Of a stretch of DNA of 64,000 bases, positions 44,361 through 53,827 are shown in pieces. The DNA is taken from positions 56,787 to 120,786 of the forward strand of contig WQRX01000004.1 of NCBI GenBank assembly GCA_009786535.1, in the 5' to 3' direction. A model generated the notes under the pieces. That model did no database searches. It was not told the origin of the DNA and saw only the letters and a list, made by a program, of their open reading frames with translations. Made by a program: the position numbers and the translations under genes. Every line of letters starts with the position of its first letter. The first letter of the stretch is position 1. The DNA comes from Defluviitaleaceae bacterium (GTDB lineage: Bacteria > Bacillota > Clostridia > Lachnospirales > WQUN01).

Positions 44361-45434
44361 TTAGTTCAAATACCGTGCTGTCGCTGCTTGGTGGTCGGCA
44401 AAATTGGTAGAAAAATGATGCTCGCCTGTTTCGGGGTCGCGCAATACAAAGAACAGATAATTTCCCGCTTCGGGGAACATTGCCGCCCGCATAGACGCCC
44501 ACCCGGGGTTAGAAATCGGACCAATGGGAAGCCCGGGATTTACATACGTATTCCATGGCGAGTCGATGCGCGTTTCCTCATACGTTAGGCGGTCGCGGGG
44601 ACCAATTACATAGTTTACGGTGGAACACATTTCCAAATGCATACCAATGTCCAAGCGGTTGTGAATTACCTGCGCCATCATAGGGCGCTCGGCGGGCTGT
44701 ACCGCCTCGCGCTCAATAATAGATGCCATAATTACCACTTCGTCAATGGTTAAGCCCATTTCATAGGCACGGTTTTGATAATACTGTGTAAAACGATTGT
44801 CAAAATTCATTAGCATACGGTGGATAATATGCTCGGGCGTAGGCGACATAGAAATTTGGTATGAATCGGGAAAAAGGTAGCCCTCCAGCCGATTTGGGCG
44901 GTCCGTAGGGACGTGCATTAAAAAGCCGTAGTTAAATTGCCCGTATTGTGCGGCGTCTTTAAACTCCTGCGCGGTAAAAAATTCCCGCCGTTCAAAATAC
45001 GCCGCCATGTCGGCAATGGTCCACCCTTCGGGAATGCGTATCCACTGGAATTGCTGTTCCTCGGGCGGCCGTGCGCGCAGTGCGTTATTTAGCTGAGAAC
45101 TGCTCATATTCCTGTTTAACGTAAACGTACCGGGCCTAAAATCCGCCGTGCGGTTCATTAGCGTGCGCTCAAGGCGGAACATCCACTGGTTGTGAATTAG
45201 TCCTTCTTCTTCTAATCGGCGTGCCATATCGGCAAGGGAAGTATACTCCTCCAGCACAAGAATTACTTCCTCGTCCTCCCCTGTGCCTACCATGTACGCC
45301 GACTCTCGTCCGCCAAATTCGAACCCCCACATGGTAAAGCGGAATACCGCATACCCCACCAGCGCCATAATCGCGAGGTTAAAGCTAAGCCCTAAAATAT
45401 AGAGCAGCATATCCAACAATGTTTTTTGTTTCAT
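44361..45434 (-). CDS. mltG: Endolytic murein transglycosylase MltG
   Basis: 357 residues. One TM helix at about 10-32, a LysM-like N-terminal subdomain (VLVLEEYTSLADMARRLEEE), and the YceG domain. Landmarks are LEGYLFPDSY, the catalytic Glu in IMASIIEREAV, HNRLDIGMHLEMCSTVNY and the C-terminal FFVLRDPETGEHHFS. It cuts nascent glycan strands and sets their length. I choose the ATG at 45434 seven bases after GGGAGGAGG. It overlaps the ABC-F gene by four bases. The catalytic pocket has CSTV where most relatives have DPTV or SPTV. Confidence 0.92.
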   Translation of the reverse strand: MKQKTLLDMLLYILGLSFNLAIMALVGYAVFRFTMWGFEFGGRESAYMVGTGEDEEVILVLEEYTSLADMARRLEEEGLIHNQWMFRLERTLMNRTADFRPGTFTLNRNMSSSQLNNALRARPPEEQQFQWIRIPEGWTIADMAAYFERREFFTAQEFKDAAQYGQFNYGFLMHVPTDRPNRLEGYLFPDSYQISMSPTPEHIIHRMLMNFDNRFTQYYQNRAYEMGLTIDEVVIMASIIEREAVQPAERPMMAQVIHNRLDIGMHLEMCSTVNYVIGPRDRLTYEETRIDSPWNTYVNPGLPIGPISNPGWASMRAAMFPEAGNYLFFVLRDPETGEHHFSTNFADHQAATARYLN

Positions 45435-47368
45435 ACGTGTGCCTCCTCCCATTCCTCTAATAATACGACTAATTTTTGCTCAAGTTCCGTTTTTTCGTGG
45501 AAAACCTCCGCCGCGGCTTGGGCGTCGCGGCTTATTTTGTCGTCTAATAGTTTTGCATCACAGTTGGCGATGGCTTCTTCTGTATCGGAAATTTCCGCTT
45601 CGATGCGCGTAATTTGTGCCTTTAATTTACGCTCGGCTGCCTGCTGCTCTTTGCGGCTTATATAATCCATTTTCTGCGTGACTTCAACCTTTTCCAACAC
45701 AGGGGCTTCGTTTTGCGCATCTAACGTAAGGGCTTGTTTTTTTTCCACGTACTTGTCATAATTTCCATAGTATTTGGTTAGCCCGTCGGGCGAAAGCTCC
45801 AATATCTGCGTTGCCGTGTGGTTAATAAAATAACGGTCGTGGGAAATATATAACACAGTTCCTTCAAATTTGCGAATCGCTTCTTCTAATAATTCCTTCG
45901 AAAATAAATCCAAATGGTTGGTTGGTTCGTCCAATACTAAAAAATTTGCCCCCGCCAGCGTAATTTTTGCCAAGGCAACGCGCCCGCGCTCCCCCCCCGA
46001 TAGGGTGGAAATAGGCTTAAAAACATCGTCCCCAATAAACATAAATGCGGCAAGCACGCCCCGAATTTCGGTGTTTGTGAGCTTGGGGTAGGTGTCGGAT
46101 AATTCTTCGAAGAGGGTTTTGTTTTCATCTAAGCGCTGCTGGGCTTGGTCATAATAGCCGGATTTTACATTAACGCCCTCGCGGAAGCGCCCGCCTGTGG
46201 CTTGCGCCTCACCCATGAGAATTTTTAATAACGTGGTTTTGCCAATGCCATTTGGACCAATAATAGCGGCTTTGTCGCCTTTTTTCAGCTCGAAGGAAAT
46301 ATTTTCGAACAACGGCACGTCCGCATCATCGAATGTGAAGGTCAAATCCTCTATGCTAAGCACATCATGCCCCGATTTTATGCTGGGTACAAGGCGCAGA
46401 CGCATAGTATTGGGCAGGGCTGTGGGTTTTTCCACCCGTTCCATTTTGTCGAGCAATTTTTCGCGGCTTTTGGCGCGGATAATCGCCGCCTCGGTGCTAA
46501 ACGAGCGGATGGTTTGTATTGCCTTTTCGTGGTGCTTAATTACTTTTTGCTGCTCGCGGTATTGTTTTTCGGCAATTTCGCGGTTGGCTGCCTTTTGCTT
46601 AGCGAAGGTCGTGTAGTTTCCGTTGTAAACAAAGCTGGTTTTGTTTTCAATCTCAATGGTTTTTGTAACAACCTTGTCCATAAAATAACGGTCGTGGGAA
46701 ATAAGCAACACCGCCCCCGCGAAATTGCGCAGATATTCTTCCAGCCATGCAACGCTTTCAATGTCTAAGTGGTTTGTCGGCTCGTCCAGCAGCAGTAAAT
46801 CGGCGCGCTCTAAGAGAAGCCGCCCAAGCATTGCCCGTGTTTTTTCCCCGCCCGAAAGCTGCCCGAAGGGCTGCATCCACCGCTCGTCGGCAAAGCCTAA
46901 CCCGCGTAGCACCCCGCGCACACGGCTTGAGGATTCAAACCCGCCTTCCTCGGTAAAGCGTTGGGTGAGTTTGTCGTAACGTGCCATGGTTTGCTGTAAT
47001 GCTTCGCCGTTTTGGCTTGCCATGTTTTGCTCCAGCGTACGCATTTCATTTTCTACTTTTTTTAAGGGTGCGAAAACGGCGTCCAAAACATCGTACAGTG
47101 TTTGTGTCGGTGAGGGGGCGTCCATTTCTTCTTGCGCGTCCGCTTCTGCAATTTGGGGTAAATAACCCAGCCGTGTGCCGCTTGCGCGTATAAGTTCCCC
47201 TTCATCGGCTTGCCATACACCCGTGATAAGGCGAAAAATTGACGTTTTGCCTGCGCCGTTTACGCCAACCAGCGCAGCTTTTTCTTTTTCTTCTATAATA
47301 AAAGACACATCGCGTAAAATATCCGTTATGCCTATGCTCTTTTGAATATTTTTCATTTGCAACAGCAA
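45431..47368 (-). CDS. ABC-F family ATPase
   Basis: About 645 residues. Two ABC domains in one chain without membrane helices: Walker A GVNGAGKTS and GPNGIGKTT, signatures LSGGEKTRAMLGRLL and LSGGERGRVALAKI, Walker B DLLLLDEPTNHLD and NFLVLDEPTNHLD. A charged linker lies between the domains (AEKQYREQQKVIKHHEKA) and a C-terminal coiled coil at 560-640. ABC-F proteins act on the ribosome to rescue stalled translation or give antibiotic resistance. The frame opens at an ATG at 47395, but MLLQMKN from the TTG at 47368 fits the family start and follows AAGGACGG. It heads the operon with mltG and the GH9 gene. Confidence 0.88.
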   Translation of the reverse strand: MLLQMKNIQKSIGITDILRDVSFIIEEKEKAALVGVNGAGKTSIFRLITGVWQADEGELIRASGTRLGYLPQIAEADAQEEMDAPSPTQTLYDVLDAVFAPLKKVENEMRTLEQNMASQNGEALQQTMARYDKLTQRFTEEGGFESSSRVRGVLRGLGFADERWMQPFGQLSGGEKTRAMLGRLLLERADLLLLDEPTNHLDIESVAWLEEYLRNFAGAVLLISHDRYFMDKVVTKTIEIENKTSFVYNGNYTTFAKQKAANREIAEKQYREQQKVIKHHEKAIQTIRSFSTEAAIIRAKSREKLLDKMERVEKPTALPNTMRLRLVPSIKSGHDVLSIEDLTFTFDDADVPLFENISFELKKGDKAAIIGPNGIGKTTLLKILMGEAQATGGRFREGVNVKSGYYDQAQQRLDENKTLFEELSDTYPKLTNTEIRGVLAAFMFIGDDVFKPISTLSGGERGRVALAKITLAGANFLVLDEPTNHLDLFSKELLEEAIRKFEGTVLYISHDRYFINHTATQILELSPDGLTKYYGNYDKYVEKKQALTLDAQNEAPVLEKVEVTQKMDYISRKEQQAAERKLKAQITRIEAEISDTEEAIANCDAKLLDDKISRDAQAAAEVFHEKTELEQKLVVLLEEWEEAHV

Positions 47369-47473
47369 GAAAATCGCCGTCCTTTTTCTGCACATTTTTG
47401 TACATTATATCATGATTGCTTCGCAATTGCGCTAATATTGACATAAGCGCACCCTGTTAAGTATAATTTTTCC

Positions 47474-48235
47474 ATGAGTATACTTAATCAACGGTGGAAT
47501 CCTGCCGCAGGGCTTGCGTTGTTTTTCTGCGCAAATGCTTTTTCTACGGGCATTCTTGGGCTTATTTACCGCAATGCTGCGGACACGCTAACACATCCCG
47601 CTGCGCGTATTTGCGCGCCTGTTTTATTGGGTGCGGCGCTGGGAAGCGTAGTGTTTGGGTGGAAGCGGTTCTTTAAGGTTACGTGGAATATTCCCGCCTT
47701 TGCAGTGGTTTTGCTGGGCATTTTTGTGTGGTATACAATATTTTGGGGGGCATTCCCCCTCCGGGGTGAGTTTGAACCCATTACCTTTATGGAATGGGAA
47801 GCACCCGAAATACTTATGCAAATCCTCGCCGCGCTAGAGGCGGCTGTTGTATTCTTGCCTTCGCTGTACATCGCCATTCGCCCCGCGGGCGTATATTTGC
47901 CCCGCTATAACCGCTGGGCAAAAATCCAACTGTTAGACTACGGCTTTAAGCCCTTTACCGATTATGAGCTTGAAAAATTATCCGCAGGCGATACGGACGT
48001 TTTCCAGCACAAGCCCATTGATTTAACAGGGCTAAACCGCATTCACGGCGTTGCATTATGCTACGCAGATAAAAAAATCACCGAATATCTTGCTTTTTTT
48101 AAAGCGGGCTGGGACAGGCAAGGTTACATAGAAAAAGGCAAGCTGCTGTTGCTTGCGCCGTTTACATTAGATACCGTAGAAGAATTGCAGGCAACGCTGT
48201 ACGAGTTGCACAGAGAAAGCGAAATCTTCGAATGA
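47474..48235 (+). CDS. Membrane protein with soluble C-terminal domain
   Basis: 253 residues. Four hydrophobic helices in the first 135 residues (about 10-30, 45-62, 70-92, 112-135), then a soluble domain (DYELEKLSAGDTDVFQHKPI). No family recognised. Overlaps the DUF2161 gene by four bases, so the two are translated together. The upstream 47396-47473 region holds the promoters of both this gene and the divergent ABC-F gene. Confidence 0.6.
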   Translation: MSILNQRWNPAAGLALFFCANAFSTGILGLIYRNAADTLTHPAARICAPVLLGAALGSVVFGWKRFFKVTWNIPAFAVVLLGIFVWYTIFWGAFPLRGEFEPITFMEWEAPEILMQILAALEAAVVFLPSLYIAIRPAGVYLPRYNRWAKIQLLDYGFKPFTDYELEKLSAGDTDVFQHKPIDLTGLNRIHGVALCYADKKITEYLAFFKAGWDRQGYIEKGKLLLLAPFTLDTVEELQATLYELHRESEIFE

Positions 48236-48948
48236 AAACCGCCTATAAAGAAACCGATTTATACGACCCCATTCGCCGTCTTTTAACCGAACAAGGTTTT
48301 ACCGTGCGCGGGGAGGTAAAGGGGTGCGACATCGCCGCCGTTAAAGACGACGCCCTATGGATTATTGAAATGAAGCTTACCGCAAGCTTAAAGCTTATTT
48401 TTCAAGCCATGGCACGGCAAGATGCGACCGACTGGGTTTTTGCTGCAATTCCGCGCCCGCAAAAAGCGCGGGACAAGCATTACATACAATACGCCCGTTT
48501 GTTAAAACGCGCGGGCATAGGACTGATTACCGTTTCACTGGACAGCCCTATGCGCTTGGCAGAAATTATGCATTTTCCTACAGGAAAAGATGTAAAGACC
48601 AATAAAAAAACTGCGCAGATTAAAAAAGAAATTGCGGGTCGTGCTATAGATACCCGGGGCGGGACAAAAGCAAAGGTGAATACCGCCTACCGCGAAAAAT
48701 GCATAAGAATCGCCGCAATATTAGAAGAAAACGCACCCTTAAATGCACCCGCACTAATTAAAACATATGGCTGCGAAGGTGATACCTATACGATTTTGCG
48801 CACCAATTTTTATGGCTGGTATGAGAAAGCAGGACGCGGATTATACGCCCTTTCGGGCAAGGGTATTGAGTTTTTGCAAGAAAACGAAACACAAAGTTTA
48901 ATTATTTATTACCGAATGAAAGCAAAAATTATAGAAAATGCATTGTAA
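48232..48948 (+). CDS. DUF2161 PD-(D/E)XK-type nuclease-like protein
   Basis: 238 residues. The N-terminal half carries restriction-endonuclease-fold residues: E in GEVKGCDIAAV, the Asp in the same strand, and I-E-M-K in WIIEMKLTAS, followed by a helix with FQAMARQDATDWVFAAIP. This matches DUF2161. The C-terminal half (EKCIRIAAILEENAPLNAPA) looks like a winged helix. Likely cytosolic DNA-processing; the target is unknown. It follows a membrane protein and precedes the NYN-LOTUS gene after 54 bases. Confidence 0.8.
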   Translation: MKTAYKETDLYDPIRRLLTEQGFTVRGEVKGCDIAAVKDDALWIIEMKLTASLKLIFQAMARQDATDWVFAAIPRPQKARDKHYIQYARLLKRAGIGLITVSLDSPMRLAEIMHFPTGKDVKTNKKTAQIKKEIAGRAIDTRGGTKAKVNTAYREKCIRIAAILEENAPLNAPALIKTYGCEGDTYTILRTNFYGWYEKAGRGLYALSGKGIEFLQENETQSLIIYYRMKAKIIENAL

Positions 48949-49002
48949 AAGCATATTGTTAATGGTATTATCAGCAAAAAAATACTAAATTGAGGTGTTG
49001 TA

Positions 49003-50523
49003 ATGAGTCCTAACACAGCTATTTTCTACGACATAGAAAACTTGATTGGTCCGTTTACAGGCAAGGCGAACACATTTTTACATTTAGATGAAATTTATCG
49101 CCGTGTACTATCGGCAGAAGGGGTTACGGGCGTTTCTATCCAGCGCGCGTATGCAGACTGGGTGCTTCCCCTGCACCGCAATTTACGCGGCTCGGTATTG
49201 CAGGTGGGTATCGAACCTGTGCAAATTTTTAACACAAATCCCTATGACAAAGTGAAAAATGCCGCCGACGTCGCATTAATTATTGATGCGGTGGAATTGA
49301 TTGCCCGCCGTCCCGAAATTACGCACTACGTAATTGCATCGGGCGACGGCATTTTTGCTTTTTTGGCAAAAAAATTACACGAGCATGGCAAGCGCGTGAT
49401 TGGTATCGGTTTCGACCGTATTACAAACACGATTTTCCGCAACGCTTGTGATGCGTACATCGGCTTGGAAAAAACCGATAAATCTTTGGTTGCGACTGTC
49501 AATGCGAAAAAGCAGATGGAGCAAAAGCCGGTAACAGTGTCTGCCAATTTAGAAGCGCCCGTTGCAAATGCACCCGTTAATGCCAATAAGGTTCCCAACA
49601 AATTCCCTAAAACAAAATATTCGGAAGCCATTGTTGCGCAAAATCTTTCCGTTTGGCGCGACCTTGCAGACGCATCCGGCAGCTTGCTCATGGTACGCAC
49701 CTTATTAGAAACCTTGCACACCGAAGCGACGGAAAACCTGCCCGACCTTGAAATTTCGGTATTTATGACGTATTTAAACCATTATATTCCCGAGTTTAAG
49801 GTAAATCGCTTCGGCTTCTCCCGTTTTAGCAATTTTATGCGCTTTATGCTCACGGGCAGCCCGCTGATGCTGTACGCAGCGGAAAAGAACACCCTTAAAA
49901 TTTCGCGCCGCGGTGATATTGCGGGCAAGGGCGAAGCCATTGAGGATGTACAGGGCTTGCAGTTTGTTCTGCCAAACGGCGACCGCTATGCCTCTATTTT
50001 TGAAGTGCCTGTGGGTTCGTCATTCATCCATACCATTACACCTGCGGAAACAAAGTTGGCGCCTGTGAAGGCGAAGGCAAAGCCCGCCGCACGCAAGGCG
50101 ACCCCTGTAAAGGCGAAGCCTTCTGCCGAAAAAGAAAAGCCCGTTGCGGAGAAAACCAAAAAAACAGTTGCGGCTAAAGCTAAGCCCGCGGTCGAAATTC
50201 CTGTAATTGACGAAGGCTCGGTGCGCAAGTGGATTAAGGCGCAGTTCGAGGAACTTTCGAAGGACAACAAAATACCCAATGCCGAGGCGCGTCGTTTAGC
50301 CACGGCAGATTATTCGACCAAGACCTTTGGCATACGTACCCCCATTTTCCGCGAGGTAAAAAGCAAAAGCAACCTCACCGAGCAGCGTACCGTAAACGGC
50401 AAGGTGAAATATTGGAAGGAAACTTTCAAATTTAACGGTAAATTTTACCTCGTGTACAAGGAGTGGGTAAGCAGCCTGCATACGGAACGCTTTGCGGCGT
50501 GGCTGGCGTCGGTAAATAAGTGA
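49003..50523 (+). CDS. NYN-domain ribonuclease with LOTUS/OST-HTH domain
   Basis: 506 residues. NYN/PIN-like nuclease domain 1-160 with acidic residues D10 (IFYDIENL), D in KNAADVALIIDAVEL and D in VIASGDGIFAFL. A disordered Ala/Asn-rich linker is followed by a LOTUS/OST-HTH domain (about 220-300: VFMTYLNHYIPEFKVNRFGF). An Ala/Lys/Pro-rich, basic region (345-405) and a C-terminal helical domain follow. The combination is like Limkain-type RNA-binding proteins. It overlaps the ftsQ start (GTG within the stop), so the pair is translationally coupled. RNA turnover coupled to cell division is an inference. Confidence 0.85.
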   Translation: MSPNTAIFYDIENLIGPFTGKANTFLHLDEIYRRVLSAEGVTGVSIQRAYADWVLPLHRNLRGSVLQVGIEPVQIFNTNPYDKVKNAADVALIIDAVELIARRPEITHYVIASGDGIFAFLAKKLHEHGKRVIGIGFDRITNTIFRNACDAYIGLEKTDKSLVATVNAKKQMEQKPVTVSANLEAPVANAPVNANKVPNKFPKTKYSEAIVAQNLSVWRDLADASGSLLMVRTLLETLHTEATENLPDLEISVFMTYLNHYIPEFKVNRFGFSRFSNFMRFMLTGSPLMLYAAEKNTLKISRRGDIAGKGEAIEDVQGLQFVLPNGDRYASIFEVPVGSSFIHTITPAETKLAPVKAKAKPAARKATPVKAKPSAEKEKPVAEKTKKTVAAKAKPAVEIPVIDEGSVRKWIKAQFEELSKDNKIPNAEARRLATADYSTKTFGIRTPIFREVKSKSNLTEQRTVNGKVKYWKETFKFNGKFYLVYKEWVSSLHTERFAAWLASVNK

Positions 50524-51233
50524 AATTTAAGGTAACGCTTGCGCTGTGTGCCGTAGTACTTGGGTTGGTGCTTTTCCTTTTTTCGCCCTTCTTTGGGGTG
50601 CGCGAAATTGTAATTACGGGAAATGGTACGGTAAACCGCGCCGAAATCGAGGATTTACTTGGCGTGGTGACGGGGGATAACATTCTTATTTTTAACCCCG
50701 CCGCCGCACGCCGCCGTATTTTCGAAAATTTGTATATAGACCATGTGTCTTTTCGGCGCGAATTGCCCGGCAGGTTATATGTGCAGGTGCGCGAGCGGCG
50801 GCTTATCGCCTATGTAGAGCATATCCCCGGAAGTTTTTTGTTTATAGACGAAACAGGGCGCGTGCTGGAAATACGGTCAAACTTTACCGAACCGTTGCCC
50901 GTGGTTACGGGGCTGCCTATCACGTCGTTTCAATTGGGCGAACGGTTAGATGTGCCCAGCCGAAGTGTGTTTAACACCGTGGCACAATATGCGCAGGCGC
51001 TTCAGCGCTATGGGCTTGCCACAAAAGTTACACACATTGACGTAACAGATGTTTTTAATACACGCATTCGTTTTCCTAATATCGAATTTAATGTCGGTGA
51101 TGCACGCGACGCAGACGAAAAAGTGCGCGTAATGGTAGAAGTGTTGTTAAACCTGCCTGATGTGGCTTCTTACCGCGGTTTTATGGATTTGCGAGAAATT
51201 GCTTCCCAATATTTTTTAACGATATTGACGTAA
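50520..51233 (+). CDS. ftsQ: Cell-division protein FtsQ/DivIB
   Basis: 237 residues. One TM helix (6-25), then the POTRA domain (GVREIVITGNGTVNRAEIEDL) and the FtsQ beta domain (VSFRRELPGRLYVQVRERR, SFLFIDETGRVLEI). This divisome protein links late division proteins at the septum. GTG start overlaps the NYN gene. The C-terminus is shorter than some DivIB proteins. FtsA, MraY and Mur genes are not in this window between it and ftsZ, so the usual dcw cluster is broken up here. Confidence 0.9.
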   Translation: MKFKVTLALCAVVLGLVLFLFSPFFGVREIVITGNGTVNRAEIEDLLGVVTGDNILIFNPAAARRRIFENLYIDHVSFRRELPGRLYVQVRERRLIAYVEHIPGSFLFIDETGRVLEIRSNFTEPLPVVTGLPITSFQLGERLDVPSRSVFNTVAQYAQALQRYGLATKVTHIDVTDVFNTRIRFPNIEFNVGDARDADEKVRVMVEVLLNLPDVASYRGFMDLREIASQYFLTILT

Positions 51234-51237
51234 AGGC

Positions 51238-51266
51238 TTGACCAATTGTTACAATTATGTTAATAA
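51238..51266 (+). promoter_or_regulatory. Possible promoter of ftsZ
   Basis: TTGACC (51238-51243) and TAATAA (51261-51266), 17-base spacer. The -10 match is moderate. It lies about 50 bases before the ftsZ start and just after the ftsQ stop. Confidence 0.4.
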
Positions 51267-51318
51267 ATTGAATAAGATATGTACAGCGCATTCGTAAGCG
51301 CACGTTATGGGGGATATA

Positions 51319-52494
51319 ATGATTGACATTGATATTACGCACGACATTAAGGCAAAGGTAAAGGTAATTGGCGTAGGCGGCGGCGGCGGTAATGCCGTAG
51401 ACCGTATGGTAGAAGACCAAGTGGCAAATATTGAGTTTATTTCCGCCAATACAGATAATGGCGCGCTTGCCAAGTCTAAGGCGGGTATTCGCATTCAATT
51501 GGGCGAAAAGCTAACCCGCGGTCTTGGCGCGGGTGGTAAGCCCGAAATGGGGCGCCGCGCGGCAGAAGAAACCCGCGACATTCTGGTCACGGCCATTGAA
51601 AATACGGACTTATTATTCATTACCGCAGGTATGGGCGGCGGTACAGGTACGGGTGCTGCACCCGTTATTGCCGCGATTGCACGCGACCTTGGCGTGCTAA
51701 CCGTAGGCGTGGTAACAAAGCCGTTCTCTTTCGAAGGCAGCCCGCGTATGCGCAATGCCGTTTCGGGTATAGAGGAATTGCGCAAAAACGTGGATACGCT
51801 GGTGGTTATCCCCAACGAACGCCTGTTGGAAATTATCGACGACGACACCCCGTTAGATGAATCCTTCCGTATGGCGGACGAAGTGCTTCGCAACGGCGTA
51901 AAAGGCATCAGCGACTTAATTTTAGAAGAAGGCATGATTAACCTCGACTTTGCGGACGTACGCACCGTAATGGAAGGGCAGGGGCATATCGCGCATATGG
52001 GCGTTGGGCGTGCTTCCGGCAAAAACAAAATTATGGCGGCGGCGGATATTGCCGCGAATTCACCCTTGCTTGAAACGAGCATTCACGGTGCGAAGGCACT
52101 GCTTATCAGCTTTACAGGCGATTCCAGCATGGGCCTGCGTGACATTAGCGCGGCAGCAAAGCATATTCACCTTACTGTTGACCCCGATGCGGAAATTTTT
52201 ATGGGTGCGACGATAAACGACGAACTAAAAGACGAGGTAATGGTTACGGTAGTTGCCACAGGCTTGAGCGAAACCAGCCAAGGGCGCACCATGAAGCCGA
52301 TGAAGCCCGCGGCGGACAAGCCCCGCGCAGGCAGCGATACTTCTCCTGTAAGTGCCGTAAGCGCAAGCGATTCTTCCAGGTCTGAAGAGCGGGAAGAATT
52401 GCGCAGCGTGCGCGATGCAAATAAAGACCGCGACGCCGATTCGCCTTTCGAAATTCCGATTTTCCTGCAACGCAAAAAAACAGACAAAAAATAA
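51319..52494 (+). CDS. ftsZ: Cell-division protein FtsZ
   Basis: 391 residues. Tubulin-like GTPase: [13 protein letters not shown], tubulin signature GGGTGTG (106-112), T7 loop region [11 protein letters not shown], and the conserved C-terminal peptide [11 protein letters not shown] after a variable Ser/Asp linker. It polymerises into the Z ring at mid-cell. ATG at 51319 is five bases after GGGGGA; an in-frame ATG at 51307 has no spacing to a Shine-Dalgarno. It follows ftsQ after 85 bases and precedes dacF. Confidence 0.97.
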   Translation: MIDIDITHDIKAKVKVIGVGGGGGNAVDRMVEDQVANIEFISANTDNGALAKSKAGIRIQLGEKLTRGLGAGGKPEMGRRAAEETRDILVTAIENTDLLFITAGMGGGTGTGAAPVIAAIARDLGVLTVGVVTKPFSFEGSPRMRNAVSGIEELRKNVDTLVVIPNERLLEIIDDDTPLDESFRMADEVLRNGVKGISDLILEEGMINLDFADVRTVMEGQGHIAHMGVGRASGKNKIMAAADIAANSPLLETSIHGAKALLISFTGDSSMGLRDISAAAKHIHLTVDPDAEIFMGATINDELKDEVMVTVVATGLSETSQGRTMKPMKPAADKPRAGSDTSPVSAVSASDSSRSEEREELRSVRDANKDRDADSPFEIPIFLQRKKTDKK

Positions 52495-52565
52495 CCTCGT
52501 ATTGAATAATAATTTGGAAATAGTCCACCCTAAGTGCAACATTGCGAATAGGGAGGACTTTTTTT

Positions 52566-53729
52566 ATGAAGTACATGAAGGTTTTTGCAGGTGTAATTCT
52601 TGCGGCGGCGGTGGCGGTTGTGCCTATACACAGCGCGGCAATGACCGTAGACGCAAAAGCAAGCATTCTTATGGAGGCGGAAACGGGGCGCGTACTGCAA
52701 GAGGATAATGCACACGAAAAACTGGCGCCCGCGAGTGTAACCAAGGTTATGACCATGCTCCTAATCTACGAGGCGCTCGACCAAGAGCGCATAAAATGGG
52801 ACGATATTGTGACCGTTAGCGCGCACGCCGCTTCTATGGGCGGTTCGCAGGTGTATTTAGAAGTGGAAGAAAAGCAAAGCGTTCGGGATTTGACAAAGGC
52901 AATTGTAATCGCCTCTGCTAATGATGCCGCCGTTGCCATGGCGGAATTTATTGCGGGCAGCGAAGATGCGTTTGTGACGCAAATGAACAAAAAAGCGAAA
53001 GATTTAGGCATGGAAAATACACACTTTGTGAATGCCTGTGGATTAGATGCGGACGGGCATTTGACTACGGCGTATGACATTGCGCTTATGTCGCGGGAAT
53101 TGATGCTAAAGTATCCCGAAGTGGTGGAGTATGCCACCACGCGATTGGATTCGATTACCCACAAAACGGCGCGGGGCGAAGAAATTTTCGGGCTTACCAA
53201 TACGAACAAGTTGTTACGCCGTTACCCGGGGGTGACGGGGTTAAAGACGGGTTCTACGGGCATTGCGAAGTATTGTATGTCTGCAACGGCGGAAAAAGAG
53301 GGAATGCAGCTTATCGCCGTTGTGCTTGCCGCGCCCGACCCAACCATTCGCTTTGATAGTGCCGTAAAGCTGTTGGACTACGGTTACGCAAACTATGCGC
53401 TTATCGCGAAGGAAGAATCGGGTACGCCCATGGGCGAAATTTCGATTTACAAGGGCAAGGTAGAAAATGCGCCCGTGGTTATTAAAGAGCAGACCAACGT
53501 GCTTGCGCCTAAGGGTAAACACATCGTGGTAGATGCCGAGGTGCAAATAGACGCTTCGCTTACTGCGCCCGTGGCACAGGGGCAGCACGCAGGTGTGGTA
53601 ATCTACACCCACGAGGGTGAGGAAGTGGGGCGCAGTGAATTGATTATTCAAGAAGAAATTGCCAGAGCCTCCGCAGGTGATATGATGGAGCGGATTTTTA
53701 CACGCTGGTTGTTTGCGGAGGTAAAGTAA
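52566..53729 (+). CDS. dacF: D-alanyl-D-alanine carboxypeptidase (DacF/PBP5 type)
   Basis: 387 residues. Signal peptide ends near SAAM (about 22-26). The peptidase-S11 motifs are all present: SVTK (S57/K60), SAN (117-119) and KTG (227-229). A C-terminal beta domain (about 270-355) and a final amphipathic helix (EIARASAGDMMERIFTRWLF) attach the protein to the membrane. It trims D-Ala from pentapeptides; DacF-type enzymes act in vegetative growth or cortex formation. The ATG at 52566 follows GGGAGGA. Its location after ftsZ links it to division. Confidence 0.93.
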   Translation: MKYMKVFAGVILAAAVAVVPIHSAAMTVDAKASILMEAETGRVLQEDNAHEKLAPASVTKVMTMLLIYEALDQERIKWDDIVTVSAHAASMGGSQVYLEVEEKQSVRDLTKAIVIASANDAAVAMAEFIAGSEDAFVTQMNKKAKDLGMENTHFVNACGLDADGHLTTAYDIALMSRELMLKYPEVVEYATTRLDSITHKTARGEEIFGLTNTNKLLRRYPGVTGLKTGSTGIAKYCMSATAEKEGMQLIAVVLAAPDPTIRFDSAVKLLDYGYANYALIAKEESGTPMGEISIYKGKVENAPVVIKEQTNVLAPKGKHIVVDAEVQIDASLTAPVAQGQHAGVVIYTHEGEEVGRSELIIQEEIARASAGDMMERIFTRWLFAEVK

Positions 53730-53763
53730 GCGGTTGCGATAGTTGCTTTGTAATTACGCACAC

Positions 53764-53792
53764 TTGCCCCAATTTAAATTCACAGGTATAAT
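53764..53792 (+). promoter_or_regulatory. Promoter of the CheY-like regulator gene
   Basis: TTGCCC (53764-53769) and TATAAT (53787-53792), 17-base spacer, perfect -10. About 35 bases before the ATG at 53828. Confidence 0.7.
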
Positions 53793-53827
53793 CCCTTGCG
53801 ATGTATTGTGAGGGAGGACACGGTTTA

